A stretch of 64,000 bases of DNA from an uncultured Eggerthella sp. (GTDB lineage: Bacteria > Actinomycetota > Coriobacteriia > Coriobacteriales > Eggerthellaceae): contig UQFK01000001.1 in assembly GCA_900540345.1 (NCBI GenBank), positions 124,001-188,000 of the forward strand, in the 5' to 3' direction. The translations under genes and the position numbers were made by a program. Every line of letters starts with the position of its first letter. The first letter of the stretch is position 1. Of the stretch, positions 54,142 through 63,990 are shown piece by piece. The notes below the pieces were generated by a model, which worked only from the letters and a program-made list of their open reading frames with translations, was not told where the DNA came from and did not search any database.

Positions 54142-55191
54142 CTAGATCAGCATCGACTGAGCAAAGAAGATGCAAAAACCGACCGCAGCAAAGCACGCAG
54201 AGATGATCCAGAAGCGTACGACCACCTTCACTTCGCTCCAGCCTTTCTTCTCGAAATGATGATGAAGAGGGGCCATGAGGAAGAGCCGCTTTTTCGTTCG
54301 TTTGAAATAGAAAACCTGGATCATGACCGAGAGCGCTTCGATCACAAACAGGCCACCGATAATGAGCGAGATGACCTCTGTCTTCGTAACGATCGCAATG
54401 CATCCAAGCGCCATACCGAGGGAGAGTGAACCGGTGTCTCCCATGAAGATATCGGCCGGATATGCATTGAACCACAGAAAACCAATACAGCACCCAGCAA
54501 TAGCAGCACCGACCAATGCGGCATCGAGCATGTTCAACCGATAGGCGATCGCTGCCATGACCAAAATCGCCATCATAACGGTACCGGCAGCAAGGCCATC
54601 CAAACCGTCAGTTAGATTCGTTGCGTTTGAAAGACCCATCAACAAGACATCACAAAAAAGTACATAAAGCCACGGTATGCTGAACTGACCTGCAGGAACT
54701 TCAATAGGCAAGGTTGTAGTGAGGATACCGAAATCAAGCGTAGCAATAAAGGGGATATCGATAGTGGGAGCAACGCCAAGCCAATTCACGACCGCAAGCA
54801 CAAACGCAGTCGAGATGAGGAACTGGCCGATGAGTTTTGCTTTTGGCGTCAGGCCAAGGGAGCGCTCCTTTGCAACCTTGGAAGCATCGTCAATAAAACC
54901 AAGCACGCCTGTGAGGATGATCGCAATGAGAATGAACGTAGTATCAAGCTCTGGCGCAGCAAGAAGAAGGACCGTGATCGCCATCGCAACGAGCATGATC
55001 ACACCGCCCATGGTGGGCGTACCTTGCTTGACCAAGTGGCTCTCTGGGCCATCTGCCCGGACTTGCTGTCCGATAAGATGCTTCTTCAAGCCTTTGATCC
55101 AAAATGGCATGAGCAACATTGTAACGATCGCGCCCATGAACACCGCAAGAAAGACGGTAAAGGTCGGATACTGTGCATATACCGAAAGCAT
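54142..55191 (-). CDS. mraY: Phospho-N-acetylmuramoyl-pentapeptide transferase
   Basis: A 349-residue integral membrane enzyme that makes lipid I from UDP-MurNAc-pentapeptide and undecaprenyl phosphate. About ten membrane segments. Motifs: KQGTPTMGGVIML, FIDDASKVAKERSLGLTPKAK, NATNLTDGLDGLAAG, GFLWFNAYPADIFMGDTGSLSLG and LMAPLHHHFEKKGWSE. The ATG overlaps the murF stop by one base (TAATG). Confidence 0.97.
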   Translation of the reverse strand: MLSVYAQYPTFTVFLAVFMGAIVTMLLMPFWIKGLKKHLIGQQVRADGPESHLVKQGTPTMGGVIMLVAMAITVLLLAAPELDTTFILIAIILTGVLGFIDDASKVAKERSLGLTPKAKLIGQFLISTAFVLAVVNWLGVAPTIDIPFIATLDFGILTTTLPIEVPAGQFSIPWLYVLFCDVLLMGLSNATNLTDGLDGLAAGTVMMAILVMAAIAYRLNMLDAALVGAAIAGCCIGFLWFNAYPADIFMGDTGSLSLGMALGCIAIVTKTEVISLIIGGLFVIEALSVMIQVFYFKRTKKRLFLMAPLHHHFEKKGWSEVKVVVRFWIISACFAAVGFCIFFAQSMLI

Positions 55192-56642
55192 TATGCTAAT
55201 AGCCCCCTGACTATACGTTCCAGCTCCATAGAATGAGACGCTTTTACCAACACCGCATCTCCAGGTTCAAGACGTGTTTCCAACTCATTGAGCGCCTCAC
55301 CTCGTGTAGCAACAGATATGATGCGTTCTGCTGGAAAACCCGCCGCAAGTGCGCCAGAAGCAATGAAGCGTGCCAGCTCTCCGACGCAGATCAGCTGATC
55401 GAGCTTCTGTGTAGCAACGAACTGTCCAACGCCTTCATGGCAAGCCTGAGCAAAATCACCGAGCTCTCCCATGTCGCCTAATACAGCATAGCGTTTGTGC
55501 TTGACGTTGAGTGCGGAAAACATGGCAAGCGATGCACGCATCGAATCGGGATTCGCGTTATACGCGTCGTTGATGACCATGATGTTGCCTTTACCTTGCA
55601 ATATCTCCTGGCGCCCCACCTCAGGCACGGAAGCCTTGAGTCCGATAGCAATCTGCTCGAGCGGAACACGACAACGATAGGCAAGCGCAGCAGCAGCACA
55701 GGCATTATGTACATTATGCACACCGCGCAGTCCAAGCTCGCAATCAAGCGGGTGCGGATTCTCGGGTACGTGCAGCTTGAAATGAGGACACCCTGCATCA
55801 TCAAGAACGATATCGCTCGCCCATACACAAGGCACCCCTTCATTGGTCTGCGCTCTGAACGTGCCCGAACCGTCGAAGAAGATCACCTGGATACCGCGCT
55901 TTGCGGTTTTGGCGGCTTCACATATTAAAAGCGTGTTGTCATCCACATAATTCAAGACCGCAAGCCCCGTACCATTCGGCAACGCTTCGACAGCTTCGGC
56001 CTTTGCGAGCGCGATCGCTTCGCGTGAACCAAGAAGTTCGATGTGGCATTCCCCTGTATTGGTGATGAGCGCAATATTAGGACGTACAAAGTCACAGAGC
56101 TCACGCAATTGACCCGAACCACGCATGCCCATCTCAACAACCACATATTCAGTCTCAGGATCAGCATCAAGCAAAGTCTTTGGAACACCCAGCTCATTAT
56201 TTTGATTGCCCTTCGTGGCAACCACACGATAGGTGGTCGCAAGCACGTCGCGCAAGATATTTTTAGTGGTGGTCTTTCCCGTTGAACCGGAGAGGGCGAC
56301 CACCTCACCCTTGATAAAACTTCTCCATGCGCGCGCAAGATCCGTGATCGCAGAGAACGTCGATGAGACCTCGAGCAACGCTGCGCCCATTTCTTTAGCA
56401 TGGATCTTCGTGTTCTCAGAAACGCATTGCATTGTGAGTACGACATGAGCGCCCTTGCTCAATGCTTCATCGATAAAGCTATGACCGTCAACGCGCTCAC
56501 CAGGGAGGGCAACGTAAACAAAATCAGGCTCGACGTCACGGGAATCCCAGGTGATTCCTGTTGCGAGATGCGAGGGATCGAGCGCTTCGACTATGACGCT
56601 CGCGCCTGTGAACTCAGCAATCTGTTTTGAATTCAGCCTCAT
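55191..56642 (-). CDS. murF: UDP-N-acetylmuramoyl-tripeptide--D-Ala-D-Ala ligase
   Basis: A 483-residue Mur ligase adding the D-Ala-D-Ala dipeptide. ATP loop VALSGSTGKTTTKNILRDVL, TKGNQNNELGVPKTLL, VVVEMGMRGSGQLREL and NDAYNANPDSMRASL are conserved. AGGAAACT precedes ATG. It ends exactly at the mraY start and follows murE by 6 bases. No resistance-type (D-Lac) ligase signal is apparent. Confidence 0.96.
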   Translation of the reverse strand: MRLNSKQIAEFTGASVIVEALDPSHLATGITWDSRDVEPDFVYVALPGERVDGHSFIDEALSKGAHVVLTMQCVSENTKIHAKEMGAALLEVSSTFSAITDLARAWRSFIKGEVVALSGSTGKTTTKNILRDVLATTYRVVATKGNQNNELGVPKTLLDADPETEYVVVEMGMRGSGQLRELCDFVRPNIALITNTGECHIELLGSREAIALAKAEAVEALPNGTGLAVLNYVDDNTLLICEAAKTAKRGIQVIFFDGSGTFRAQTNEGVPCVWASDIVLDDAGCPHFKLHVPENPHPLDCELGLRGVHNVHNACAAAALAYRCRVPLEQIAIGLKASVPEVGRQEILQGKGNIMVINDAYNANPDSMRASLAMFSALNVKHKRYAVLGDMGELGDFAQACHEGVGQFVATQKLDQLICVGELARFIASGALAAGFPAERIISVATRGEALNELETRLEPGDAVLVKASHSMELERIVRGLLA

Positions 56643-56648
56643 AGTTTC

Positions 56649-58145
56649 CTAACCGATCTGCGCCATCTCTTCGCGCGCGACCGCGCGATCATCGAAGGCG
56701 TGTTTGGTAGTACCGATTATCTGATAATCTTCATGCCCTTTGCCCGCGATCAGCACTGCGTCGCTTGGCGAAGCAAGCGTGAGCGCCTTACGGATCGCAC
56801 TGCGCCTATCGGGTTCTACGCTGAAACGACCTTCATTGCCCTGCATACCCTCGAGTATGTCTTCGATGATCTTCTGAGGATCCTCTGTACGTGGATTATC
56901 AGAAGTAACCACTGCATGGTCCGCTGCAAGTGCCGCTCTACCCATGAGGGGACGCTTGGCAGCATCGCGATCGCCACCGCAACCGAACACCACAATGGTC
57001 TTACCCTGAGCAAGCTGCTTGACCGATGCGATGGCCTTTTCGATCGCATCAGGCGTATGTGCATAGTCGACATACACCGATAAACTGCGTGCTTTTTCTC
57101 CTCCCACGCCTGGCGCAAGCTCAACACGCTCGATGCGTCCAGGCACCGCAGGAACGTCTCCCAACGCACGTGCTATATCGTTTGGAGCGTAGCCAAGCTG
57201 AATGGCGATAGCAAATGCGCTCATCACATTCTCAACATTGAAGCGACCTACAAGTGGATACTCGAACGAGACCGCATCGCCCATCACCGCGAACACGACA
57301 CGAGTGCGCGCCACATCGTAGGCGATCTTTATCGGATGAATATCGGCATTCTCGGCAAAGCCGGTCGTAACGACCGAATCGCCTTGTTCAAGAACGTATG
57401 CAAGCAAACGTTCTCCCCAGTCACTATCGATATTAACAACACGCTTTGCGGGATAATCTGCGCTGAACAAACGCCGCTTCGCTGCAAAATACGCTTCGAA
57501 GCTCTTATGGTAATCAAGATGATCTTGTGTAAGATTCGTAAATGCCGTCACGGTAAAATCGCTTTCCCACACACGATCGAGATCGAGCGCATGTGAGCTG
57601 ACCTCCATGGTCACCACATCGCAATGCTTATCACGCATCTGTGCGAAGATGCGTTGCAAATCGCACGATTCAGGAGTCGTGTGATCGGCAGGGAGCGTTG
57701 TTCCTGCAATATCGATACCTACCGTTCCGATCACACCAGTTGTCGCGCCAAGGGTGCGTGCGATGTGATCGACCAAGAACGTCGTAGTGGTCTTGCCATT
57801 TGTTCCCGTTATTCCAACGAGCGAAAAATCTTCAGATGGCATTCCATAGAAGCGAGACGCAAGATGAGCCATTGCCTTACGCGAGTCATCAACGAGAATG
57901 AAGCTAACATGTTCTTCTCCTCTCAAGGCGAGCTCTCGCTCGACCACTAGCACGCTCGCACCACGATCGAGTGCATCCTGCGCATAAGCATGTCCATCAC
58001 TCTTCGTCCCGACGATGCAGCAGAATGCTTCGCCAGGCTTCACTGTATCGCTACGATAGGATATGCCTGTTACAACGCGCTCTGGATCGCCGATGATCGT
58101 ATGGTCGAAACCTTCGATGAGTGCTGAGCATGTTCGGTCAGTCAT
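56649..58145 (-). CDS. murE: UDP-N-acetylmuramoyl-tripeptide synthetase (meso-DAP type)
   Basis: A 498-residue Mur ligase adding the third amino acid. ATP loop VGITGTNGKTTTTFLVDHI, VTMEVSSHALDLDRV and the substrate motif SDNPRTEDP are seen. DNPR is the form found in enzymes that use meso-diaminopimelate, while Lys enzymes differ here, so the peptidoglycan is predicted to be DAP-type. AAGGATCATC precedes ATG. It follows ftsI by 8 bases. Confidence 0.96.
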   Translation of the reverse strand: MTDRTCSALIEGFDHTIIGDPERVVTGISYRSDTVKPGEAFCCIVGTKSDGHAYAQDALDRGASVLVVERELALRGEEHVSFILVDDSRKAMAHLASRFYGMPSEDFSLVGITGTNGKTTTTFLVDHIARTLGATTGVIGTVGIDIAGTTLPADHTTPESCDLQRIFAQMRDKHCDVVTMEVSSHALDLDRVWESDFTVTAFTNLTQDHLDYHKSFEAYFAAKRRLFSADYPAKRVVNIDSDWGERLLAYVLEQGDSVVTTGFAENADIHPIKIAYDVARTRVVFAVMGDAVSFEYPLVGRFNVENVMSAFAIAIQLGYAPNDIARALGDVPAVPGRIERVELAPGVGGEKARSLSVYVDYAHTPDAIEKAIASVKQLAQGKTIVVFGCGGDRDAAKRPLMGRAALAADHAVVTSDNPRTEDPQKIIEDILEGMQGNEGRFSVEPDRRSAIRKALTLASPSDAVLIAGKGHEDYQIIGTTKHAFDDRAVAREEMAQIG

Positions 58146-58153
58146 GATGATCC

Positions 58154-59932
58154 TTAGTTCTGCGTAATGTGATAGCGATCGATCGCGAACTCCATGATCT
58201 CATGGAATGCGGGAACAGTCTTTCGCTCGCCGGGAACATCTGTTGCACCAACGAAACATACAAGCTTTGTTGAGGCATCAGGAAGATAGCCGACAAACGA
58301 TATGTTGTACACGCCTTCTTTATAGCCACCATTGGGACTTGCGATCTCTGCTGTGCCAGTCTTGCCTGCAACGCGATATCCATCGATCGCTGCTTGGGTG
58401 CCCGTTCCGTCCTTTACCACTGCCTCGAGCATGGTATCAAGATCGTCGATCGCCTGGTCGTTATCGACCACTTTCTCGGTGGAATAGACCAGCTCTTCAT
58501 CACTTGAAGGCACATCGAGTAAGAAATGAGGCTGCACGATCGTTCCGTTGCTTGCGACCAGCCCATAAAAACGCATCATCTGGATCGGGCTCACTTCAAG
58601 ACCTTGTCCAAAGCTGATGTTATAACCCTGCACCTCGGTCCACTTATCACGAGGCGCAAGGTATCCACTCGCAGCACCGGGATAATCGATGTTCGTATCG
58701 CTTACGATCTGGTATTTCTGCAAATATTCATAGAATTTCGAGAAGGTGAGATCGCGTGCAATGAGCGACATGCCAATATTCGATGAATCAGCCATGATGG
58801 TTGTAGCGGTCATGTCCTTATCCTCGCGCTCATGCGAGTCGGTTATCTTATGCTCGCCCACCTGCAGGATGGAAGGACAATAGTAACTCTTATCAACCGA
58901 CACAGTTCCTTCCTCGAGGGCGGCGAGCATTGTCACTGCCTTGAAAACCGAGCCTGGCTCATAATGCCCTGAGATACCCGAGAGGTTTGTCGCGCCTTCT
59001 TCGACCTCAGATAGATCGGTAACATCAAATGTCGGCACTGAAGCACAAGCGAGCATCTCGCCTGTCTCGGCATTCATAACCGCTCCAAAGCCTGTCTTTC
59101 CATCGACTTCTTCGGTGCGTTTGAGCACGGCCTTCTCAACCTGCTCTTGAAGCTCGACATCGATCGATACGACGATATCCTGCCCATTCACTACTTCAGC
59201 TTCGATCTGGGTAGCACCTGGGACAGGTACGCCTTCTTTGCTGTACATCGTTGTCTTCTTGCCTGGCGTGCCACCCAAGATGTCGTTATAGTAAAGCTCA
59301 AGGCCTGATATGGGCTCTCCTTCGCTATTCACTACACCGATTAATTGACTTGCGATCGCACCACAAGGATAGATTCTCTTGCTGGTCTTCTCGTAGTCGA
59401 ATCCATCGATCTGCAGCTCCTTGACTTTGTTCAACTGCTCTTCATCGACGCCTTTTACGAGATAGACGAAGTTCGTATTCTGTTCGATCTTCTCGCGATA
59501 CTCATTCGCATCGCCGCCGCATGCCTGTACAAGGCCCTCTACTAAAGCACTTACTTGCCCAGTATCTTGTATCTTATGCGGATGGCAGAACAGGTTATAA
59601 GCGTCAACCGTAGTGGCGAGCACAACACCATTGCGATCATAGATGGTCCCGCGACGCGGCTCCACATCGACAGTGACCGTTCGCTGAGATCCCTCGGCAT
59701 GTTCGATCGCATATGCATCGATCACTTGCACCCATACAAGACGTCCGAATACAACGATCGCAAGAACGAGAACGACGATGAGCAGAATGCTCAAACGATG
59801 TGGAGTCGTTTCAAACGCACGGAGGCCACCTTGGTGAGGTGACGATGAGGCATGACGCTTAACTGCGCGTCTTGAAGAAGAGAGCTCCCCGCGAGAGGGT
59901 CTTCCCGAACCTGGATGCTTCGAATACGGCAT
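58154..59932 (-). CDS. ftsI: Penicillin-binding protein 2 / FtsI, septal transpeptidase
   Basis: A 592-residue class B PBP. A basic cytoplasmic start and one membrane segment (about 50-70) are followed by the dimerisation domain (RRGTIYDRNGVVLATT) and the transpeptidase domain. Active-site motifs: SVFK (in HYEPGSVFKAVTM), SSN (in ADSSNIGMSL) and KTGT (VAGKTGTAEI). No PASTA domains follow. It crosslinks septal peptidoglycan with FtsW. GGAG precedes ATG 59932; the FtsL-like gene ends 3 bases before. Confidence 0.95.
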   Translation of the reverse strand: MPYSKHPGSGRPSRGELSSSRRAVKRHASSSPHQGGLRAFETTPHRLSILLIVVLVLAIVVFGRLVWVQVIDAYAIEHAEGSQRTVTVDVEPRRGTIYDRNGVVLATTVDAYNLFCHPHKIQDTGQVSALVEGLVQACGGDANEYREKIEQNTNFVYLVKGVDEEQLNKVKELQIDGFDYEKTSKRIYPCGAIASQLIGVVNSEGEPISGLELYYNDILGGTPGKKTTMYSKEGVPVPGATQIEAEVVNGQDIVVSIDVELQEQVEKAVLKRTEEVDGKTGFGAVMNAETGEMLACASVPTFDVTDLSEVEEGATNLSGISGHYEPGSVFKAVTMLAALEEGTVSVDKSYYCPSILQVGEHKITDSHEREDKDMTATTIMADSSNIGMSLIARDLTFSKFYEYLQKYQIVSDTNIDYPGAASGYLAPRDKWTEVQGYNISFGQGLEVSPIQMMRFYGLVASNGTIVQPHFLLDVPSSDEELVYSTEKVVDNDQAIDDLDTMLEAVVKDGTGTQAAIDGYRVAGKTGTAEIASPNGGYKEGVYNISFVGYLPDASTKLVCFVGATDVPGERKTVPAFHEIMEFAIDRYHITQN

Positions 59933-59935
59933 GGC

Positions 59936-60403
59936 TTACTCCAATGCCGCAGCGTATGCAATGCTTCCTGTGAGCGAAAGATTGCCTGACGAATCGAACG
60001 CCACTACATCGGGATCGAGCGTGAGCGTTGCAGAAGCGCCAGGTGCCGCCATCTTCAGTTCGTCTGCTGCAACAGTGCGAAGATTGCTCGGACTTGCGAT
60101 GAGGCTCTTTTGAACTGCGAGCGACTGCCCTTCTGATCGCATCGTTGCGATTTCTGAGCGCAATTCGCTCGATGCCGAGGCTGCACTATACGCAGCCGAG
60201 GCTAAACCGACCTGAATGAATCCTATACAAAGGATAACAGCCAGAACGGCAACGACCGCTTTGACGACAACAACATGAAAATCAGAAAGTCCAGGACGTG
60301 TAGCCTGTTTATGACCAGGTACGACACGGACTGAGGGTTGTACGTGTTCGCGTACGGGCTGTTGCACAGCAGTATCGTAGCGATATGCAGGTGCTCCTGC
60401 CAC
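59936..60403 (-). CDS. FtsL-like septum protein
   Basis: About 155 residues. A disordered cytoplasmic start is followed by one membrane segment (VVVVKAVVAVLAVILCIGFIQVGL), an external coiled-coil part of about 35 residues, and an Ala-rich tail. It stands between rsmH and ftsI, where ftsL lies in most bacteria, so the role in recruiting FtsW/FtsI is inferred mainly from place and shape. The frame allows GTG 60412, but AAGGAAGG overlaps it; GTG 60403 has correct spacing. Confidence 0.7.
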   Translation of the reverse strand: MAGAPAYRYDTAVQQPVREHVQPSVRVVPGHKQATRPGLSDFHVVVVKAVVAVLAVILCIGFIQVGLASAAYSAASASSELRSEIATMRSEGQSLAVQKSLIASPSNLRTVAADELKMAAPGASATLTLDPDVVAFDSSGNLSLTGSIAYAAALE

Positions 60404-60474
60404 AAGTCTCACCTTCCTTATGGCAATACGTTACTTCAATCGAGCATGCCTTGCTTTGCCGCACAAAGGTATGC

Positions 60475-61446
60475 TCAAATAGCAAATTCATCAAGCCGCT
60501 GCGCGATGCGCAGTTTGGCACTTCTACTGCGCGGATTGCGAGCGATCTCTTCCTCGCTCGGAACGATCGGCTTACGCGTGACTTGTTCGAGTATCGGCTT
60601 ATGTCCGCACATGCAAACGGGCAGTTCAGGCGGACAAATACACCCTTGTGCATAGTCCTTGAAACAGTCTTTTACGATACGGTCTTCAAGTGAGTGATAA
60701 CTGATGACCGCAATACGGCCACCAGGAGCAAGCCATCGGATGGCCGACTCTAACCCAGATCGAAGCATTTCAAGCTCTCCGTTCACTTCGATGCGCAACG
60801 CCTGAAACGTCCTTTTTGCCGGATGACCTCCGCTCCTTCGCGCAGAAGCCGGTACGGCTGCCTTGATGACCTCAACAAGCTGTTCGCTCTGTGTGATAGG
60901 CGCCTTTTCGCGGGCTTTCACGATGAATTCCGCAATACGGCTTGCCCATTTCTCGTCTGAGTATTGCCGGATGATCCGAGCGAGATCTGTTGCGTTTTTA
61001 GTGTTGATGATCTCTGCTGCAGTTAAAGTTTGTTTACTCGGATTCATCCGCATATCGAGTGGGCCATTTTCCTTGAAGGAAAAGCCGCGAGAAGGCGTAT
61101 CGATTTGCACTGACGAAACACCGATATCGAAAAGGATCGCGTCGATCGAAGGAACCTCTGCTCCCAAGAGCAAAGAATCGAGGATTCCAAAGTTCCCGTA
61201 GATCACATCGATCTCTGGTCGGATATCGTCAGGCAAGGCTTCGAGGCGATTGGTCGCCGCATCGAGTGCTACCTGATCTTGATCTATGCCAATAAGATGT
61301 CCGCTTGGACCGATCAACTTCGCTGCTTCGAGCGAATGACCAGCGCCACCGAGCGTCGCATCAACATAGGTCTTACCCGCTGAGAGCTGCAATCCTTGCA
61401 TGCACTCATCGAGCAAAACAGGTATATGCCGATATTCGTTTGTCAC
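60475..61446 (-). CDS. rsmH: 16S rRNA (cytosine-1402-N4)-methyltransferase
   Basis: A 323-residue SAM methyltransferase (MraW). It has HIPVLLDECMQGL, the SAM motif YVDATLGGAGHSLEAAK, GIDQDQVALDAA, LFDIGVSSVQIDTPSRGFSF, RRSGGHPAKRTFQALRIEVN and VISYHSLEDRIVKD. It methylates C1402 in the decoding centre of 16S rRNA. The start is GTG 61446, 11 bases after mraZ. The C-terminal CICPPELPVCMCG is typical. Confidence 0.97.
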   Translation of the reverse strand: MTNEYRHIPVLLDECMQGLQLSAGKTYVDATLGGAGHSLEAAKLIGPSGHLIGIDQDQVALDAATNRLEALPDDIRPEIDVIYGNFGILDSLLLGAEVPSIDAILFDIGVSSVQIDTPSRGFSFKENGPLDMRMNPSKQTLTAAEIINTKNATDLARIIRQYSDEKWASRIAEFIVKAREKAPITQSEQLVEVIKAAVPASARRSGGHPAKRTFQALRIEVNGELEMLRSGLESAIRWLAPGGRIAVISYHSLEDRIVKDCFKDYAQGCICPPELPVCMCGHKPILEQVTRKPIVPSEEEIARNPRSRSAKLRIAQRLDEFAI

Positions 61447-61457
61447 TGTGCAGGCTC

Positions 61458-61889
61458 TTAGGATTCGCTCATCAGCGATGCCAAATCGACAGAGCCGACG
61501 AAATCATCCCAACGTTGAGCGTCCCAGATCTCGAAATGATCCTCGTCACCCACGAAAACCACGTCTTTACCGAGCCCTGCGACTTCACGCTGAGCAGGAG
61601 TTAGGTGGATACGGCCCGAGTTATCAATCTCGCAATTCCGGACACGAGAATTGAGTACCTTACGCAGCGCAGACTTACGTTTGCTGCTGACGTCAAAGCC
61701 ACCCTCTCCTTCGAAGAGGCCTTCCACCCAGTTGGTGTAGTCCTCTACTTCGAAGACATAAAGACATTGGTTCTCGGGATCGGGAGTGATCCTGAGATCC
61801 TGCGAGAGCACTTTTCTGAAAGACGACGGAAGCGACAAGCGTCCCTTGGCATCCATCTTGTGACGATATTCGCCCAAGAGTTCGCTCAT
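61458..61889 (-). CDS. mraZ: Transcriptional regulator MraZ
   Basis: A 143-residue protein with two SpoVT/AbrB-like halves (HKMDAKGRLSLPSSFRKVL and IDNSGRIHLTPAQREVAG), each with the DxxGR pattern. It forms a ring and represses the dcw promoter by binding repeated TGGGN boxes. The frame begins 17 codons earlier, but a perfect AGAGGAGGAAG site supports ATG 61889. First gene of the dcw cluster; probable boxes lie about 55-110 bases upstream. Confidence 0.96.
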   Translation of the reverse strand: MSELLGEYRHKMDAKGRLSLPSSFRKVLSQDLRITPDPENQCLYVFEVEDYTNWVEGLFEGEGGFDVSSKRKSALRKVLNSRVRNCEIDNSGRIHLTPAQREVAGLGKDVVFVGDEDHFEIWDAQRWDDFVGSVDLASLMSES

Positions 61890-61944
61890 ACTTCCTCCTC
61901 TCAAAAATAGACTCTCCGCTGAAGTGTATTTTAGGCTCATTTAA

Positions 61945-61999
61945 CCCACATTGCAACACAAAATGCATTTTTGTCCCACTTTCATCCCACTTCTACCAC
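61945..61999 (-). promoter_or_regulatory. Probable MraZ boxes upstream of mraZ
   Basis: On the minus strand GTGGG occurs at 61945-61949, 61975-61979 and 61986-61990, and GTGGT at 61995-61999. Start distances are 30, 11 and 9 bases, close to one helical turn or multiples. MraZ binds GTGGG-type direct repeats at 10-base period, so this is the expected operator. Confidence 0.65.
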
Positions 62000-62019
62000 G
62001 CAAAATGAAGCACAATTTC

Positions 62020-62035
62020 AATGTAGTACTACATT
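62020..62035. promoter_or_regulatory. Perfect 16-bp palindrome AATGTAGTACTACATT
   Basis: A perfect dyad in the AT-rich region 130-146 bases upstream of mraZ, flanked by CACAA on the left and TTGTG on the right. It resembles a dimeric repressor site. The binding protein is unknown. The rest of 61890-62260 shows no gene. Confidence 0.45.
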
Positions 62036-62260
62036 TTGTGGTTTAAAATTGAGCTGGCTTCAAAATATGGTGGACATAATAGTGGTACGAAGTGGGATGC
62101 TTTTTGCCGAAAAAAAACTCATCCAAAGCAAAACAGTCAATATCTCTAACTTTTTAAGGCAGGATTGTGCAATTCTCCCTGTATGGAATCAGACTACAAC
62201 CTAGAAAGTGGGGCATGGTGGAAGCGCATTTGGGATCATTTTCGAAACATGCAAAGCGCC

Positions 62261-62290
62261 ACCAAAGAAAAGGCACCCACTCGGGTGCCT
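62261..62290 (-). terminator. Intrinsic terminator after murJ
   Basis: AGGCACCC (62271-62278) pairs with GGGTGCCT (62283-62290) with a 4-base loop. On the minus strand TTTTCTTTGG follows. It lies about 95 bases past the murJ stop, and separates murJ from the mraZ promoter region. Confidence 0.8.
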
Positions 62291-62385
62291 AACGCCTTCA
62301 AGGAAACATCGATCACAGCAACGAACCGTCTCGACATGACAAGCACAGACGAGTATATCTTGAGGCGCAGAACCCCAGCTGTTGC

Positions 62386-63990
62386 CTATCGATGCAGCAG
62401 CTTGTTTTTGAACTTCGAGAGGATCGAGCCGAGCAAACGGTATTCGGGTACACGAAAAACTTTGCAGAGCACAAATGAAATAATAAGCCCCACGACCCCA
62501 CAAACAACAACCACCACAACCGCTTCGATGACGGCCGCAGCTCCGACAAGCGGGAACATGCCAAGGATGAATTGCGAGAGCGCGAAGACGATCGCTCCAG
62601 CGATCGCACTCGCAATCGTAGTCTTGACGAACATGCTCACGATCGGTCCATTGCCATAAGAACCAACTTTGCTACGCACAATAAACGAGCAGGCGATGAA
62701 CATGATCCCGTAGAAAAAGAAGTCAGTAATAGGGATGCCTGCAAGCCCGACAGACCCTGAACAAAGAAACCAGTAGAAAAAAACTTGAACGAAGCGCAAG
62801 GCGAAATCGACTAGTGCGAATTGGACAAACTTGCGCATAGCAGCGAAAACGCGATACATGTACATATACCCGGCATAGAATGGCAAGCTGAGTGTCCAGA
62901 ACATCAAGATGATGCCGACTGCCTGAGTATCTTGTGCCGAAAACGCACCTGCTTGGAACATCTGCATGAGCGGAAATGCGAGACCACACACCATCGCAGC
63001 GAGCGGAATCATCAGAAAAAACGTATTGCGCAGGCCGCTCGAAACATACTTACGAAAGCCTGGCCAATCATCACGTGCGGCACAATCAGAAAGCTCCGTA
63101 AGCAACGTTGTACCGAGCGAAACCGCAATCACCCCATAGGGTAATTGATACCACATCCATGCATAATTCAAGGTTGCAGGACCATTCGGTGTTGCCTGCA
63201 GCGCAAAGGCGTTCTTACACGAGAAAGTGATCATCGTACCTGCGATATAGAGAAACATTGGCGCTGCGACCTTAAGCGCCTCAACGAGCATCGGATCGCG
63301 AAGATTCACATACAAGCGCAATCGGACCCCTCGTTTAACAAGTGCAGGGATCTGCGCTCCAAACTGAAAGAGCACACCGACCGAAGTCCCTACTGCAAGC
63401 CACCACATTGCAAAGCTAGGATTCCACGAAGAAAGCGGGACGAAACCAAACATGGTCACGATCACTACGATGTTGTTCAATATCGGCGCAAGGGAAGGCG
63501 CCATATAAGAACGCTCAGCATTCAGGATACCTGTGATGACCGCACCAAGACCGTAGAGCAGGATCTGTACAGCGAACACGCGGAAGAAGAAAATGGCCAT
63601 CTCTTTGGCCGCAGGGTCGCCCCCTGCAAATGTCTGCGTCTCGATGACCTGCGCGGAGAAAATCGAGCACGCAAGAGCTAACAAACCAAGAATAATCGTG
63701 GTGAGTGTGAGGATGTTCGAAGCAAACGTCTGCGCTCCACTGTCGCCGTTCTTCTCTTTTTGTAGAAGATAGAGCGGTAGAAACGCTGTTGCTAAGATGC
63801 CGCTGGCAGCGAGCTCGTAGATCATTGCAGGCATGTTGTAGGCAATATTGTAAGCCGAAGCGAGAACCGTATTTCCAAGAGCAAATGCCATTGCCCAAGT
63901 ACGCACGAGCCCCGTGATGCGCGATCCCAATGTCGCGAGCGTGATCAGACTGGTGTTCTTGATGATATTAGAGCTTGAATCGTTTGCCAC
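62386..63990 (-). CDS. murJ: Lipid II flippase MurJ (MviN family)
   Basis: A 534-residue MOP-superfamily membrane protein with about 14 membrane segments. It starts with KNTSLITLATLGSRITGLVR, then AYNIAYNMPAMIYELAASGILATAFLPLY, both typical of MviN. It flips lipid II to the outside for wall synthesis. The start is GTG 63990 with AGAGGACC. It lies upstream of the dcw cluster on the same strand but is closed by its own terminator. Any co-transcribed upstream gene lies beyond the window. Confidence 0.93.
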   Translation of the reverse strand: MANDSSSNIIKNTSLITLATLGSRITGLVRTWAMAFALGNTVLASAYNIAYNMPAMIYELAASGILATAFLPLYLLQKEKNGDSGAQTFASNILTLTTIILGLLALACSIFSAQVIETQTFAGGDPAAKEMAIFFFRVFAVQILLYGLGAVITGILNAERSYMAPSLAPILNNIVVIVTMFGFVPLSSWNPSFAMWWLAVGTSVGVLFQFGAQIPALVKRGVRLRLYVNLRDPMLVEALKVAAPMFLYIAGTMITFSCKNAFALQATPNGPATLNYAWMWYQLPYGVIAVSLGTTLLTELSDCAARDDWPGFRKYVSSGLRNTFFLMIPLAAMVCGLAFPLMQMFQAGAFSAQDTQAVGIILMFWTLSLPFYAGYMYMYRVFAAMRKFVQFALVDFALRFVQVFFYWFLCSGSVGLAGIPITDFFFYGIMFIACSFIVRSKVGSYGNGPIVSMFVKTTIASAIAGAIVFALSQFILGMFPLVGAAAVIEAVVVVVVCGVVGLIISFVLCKVFRVPEYRLLGSILSKFKNKLLHR

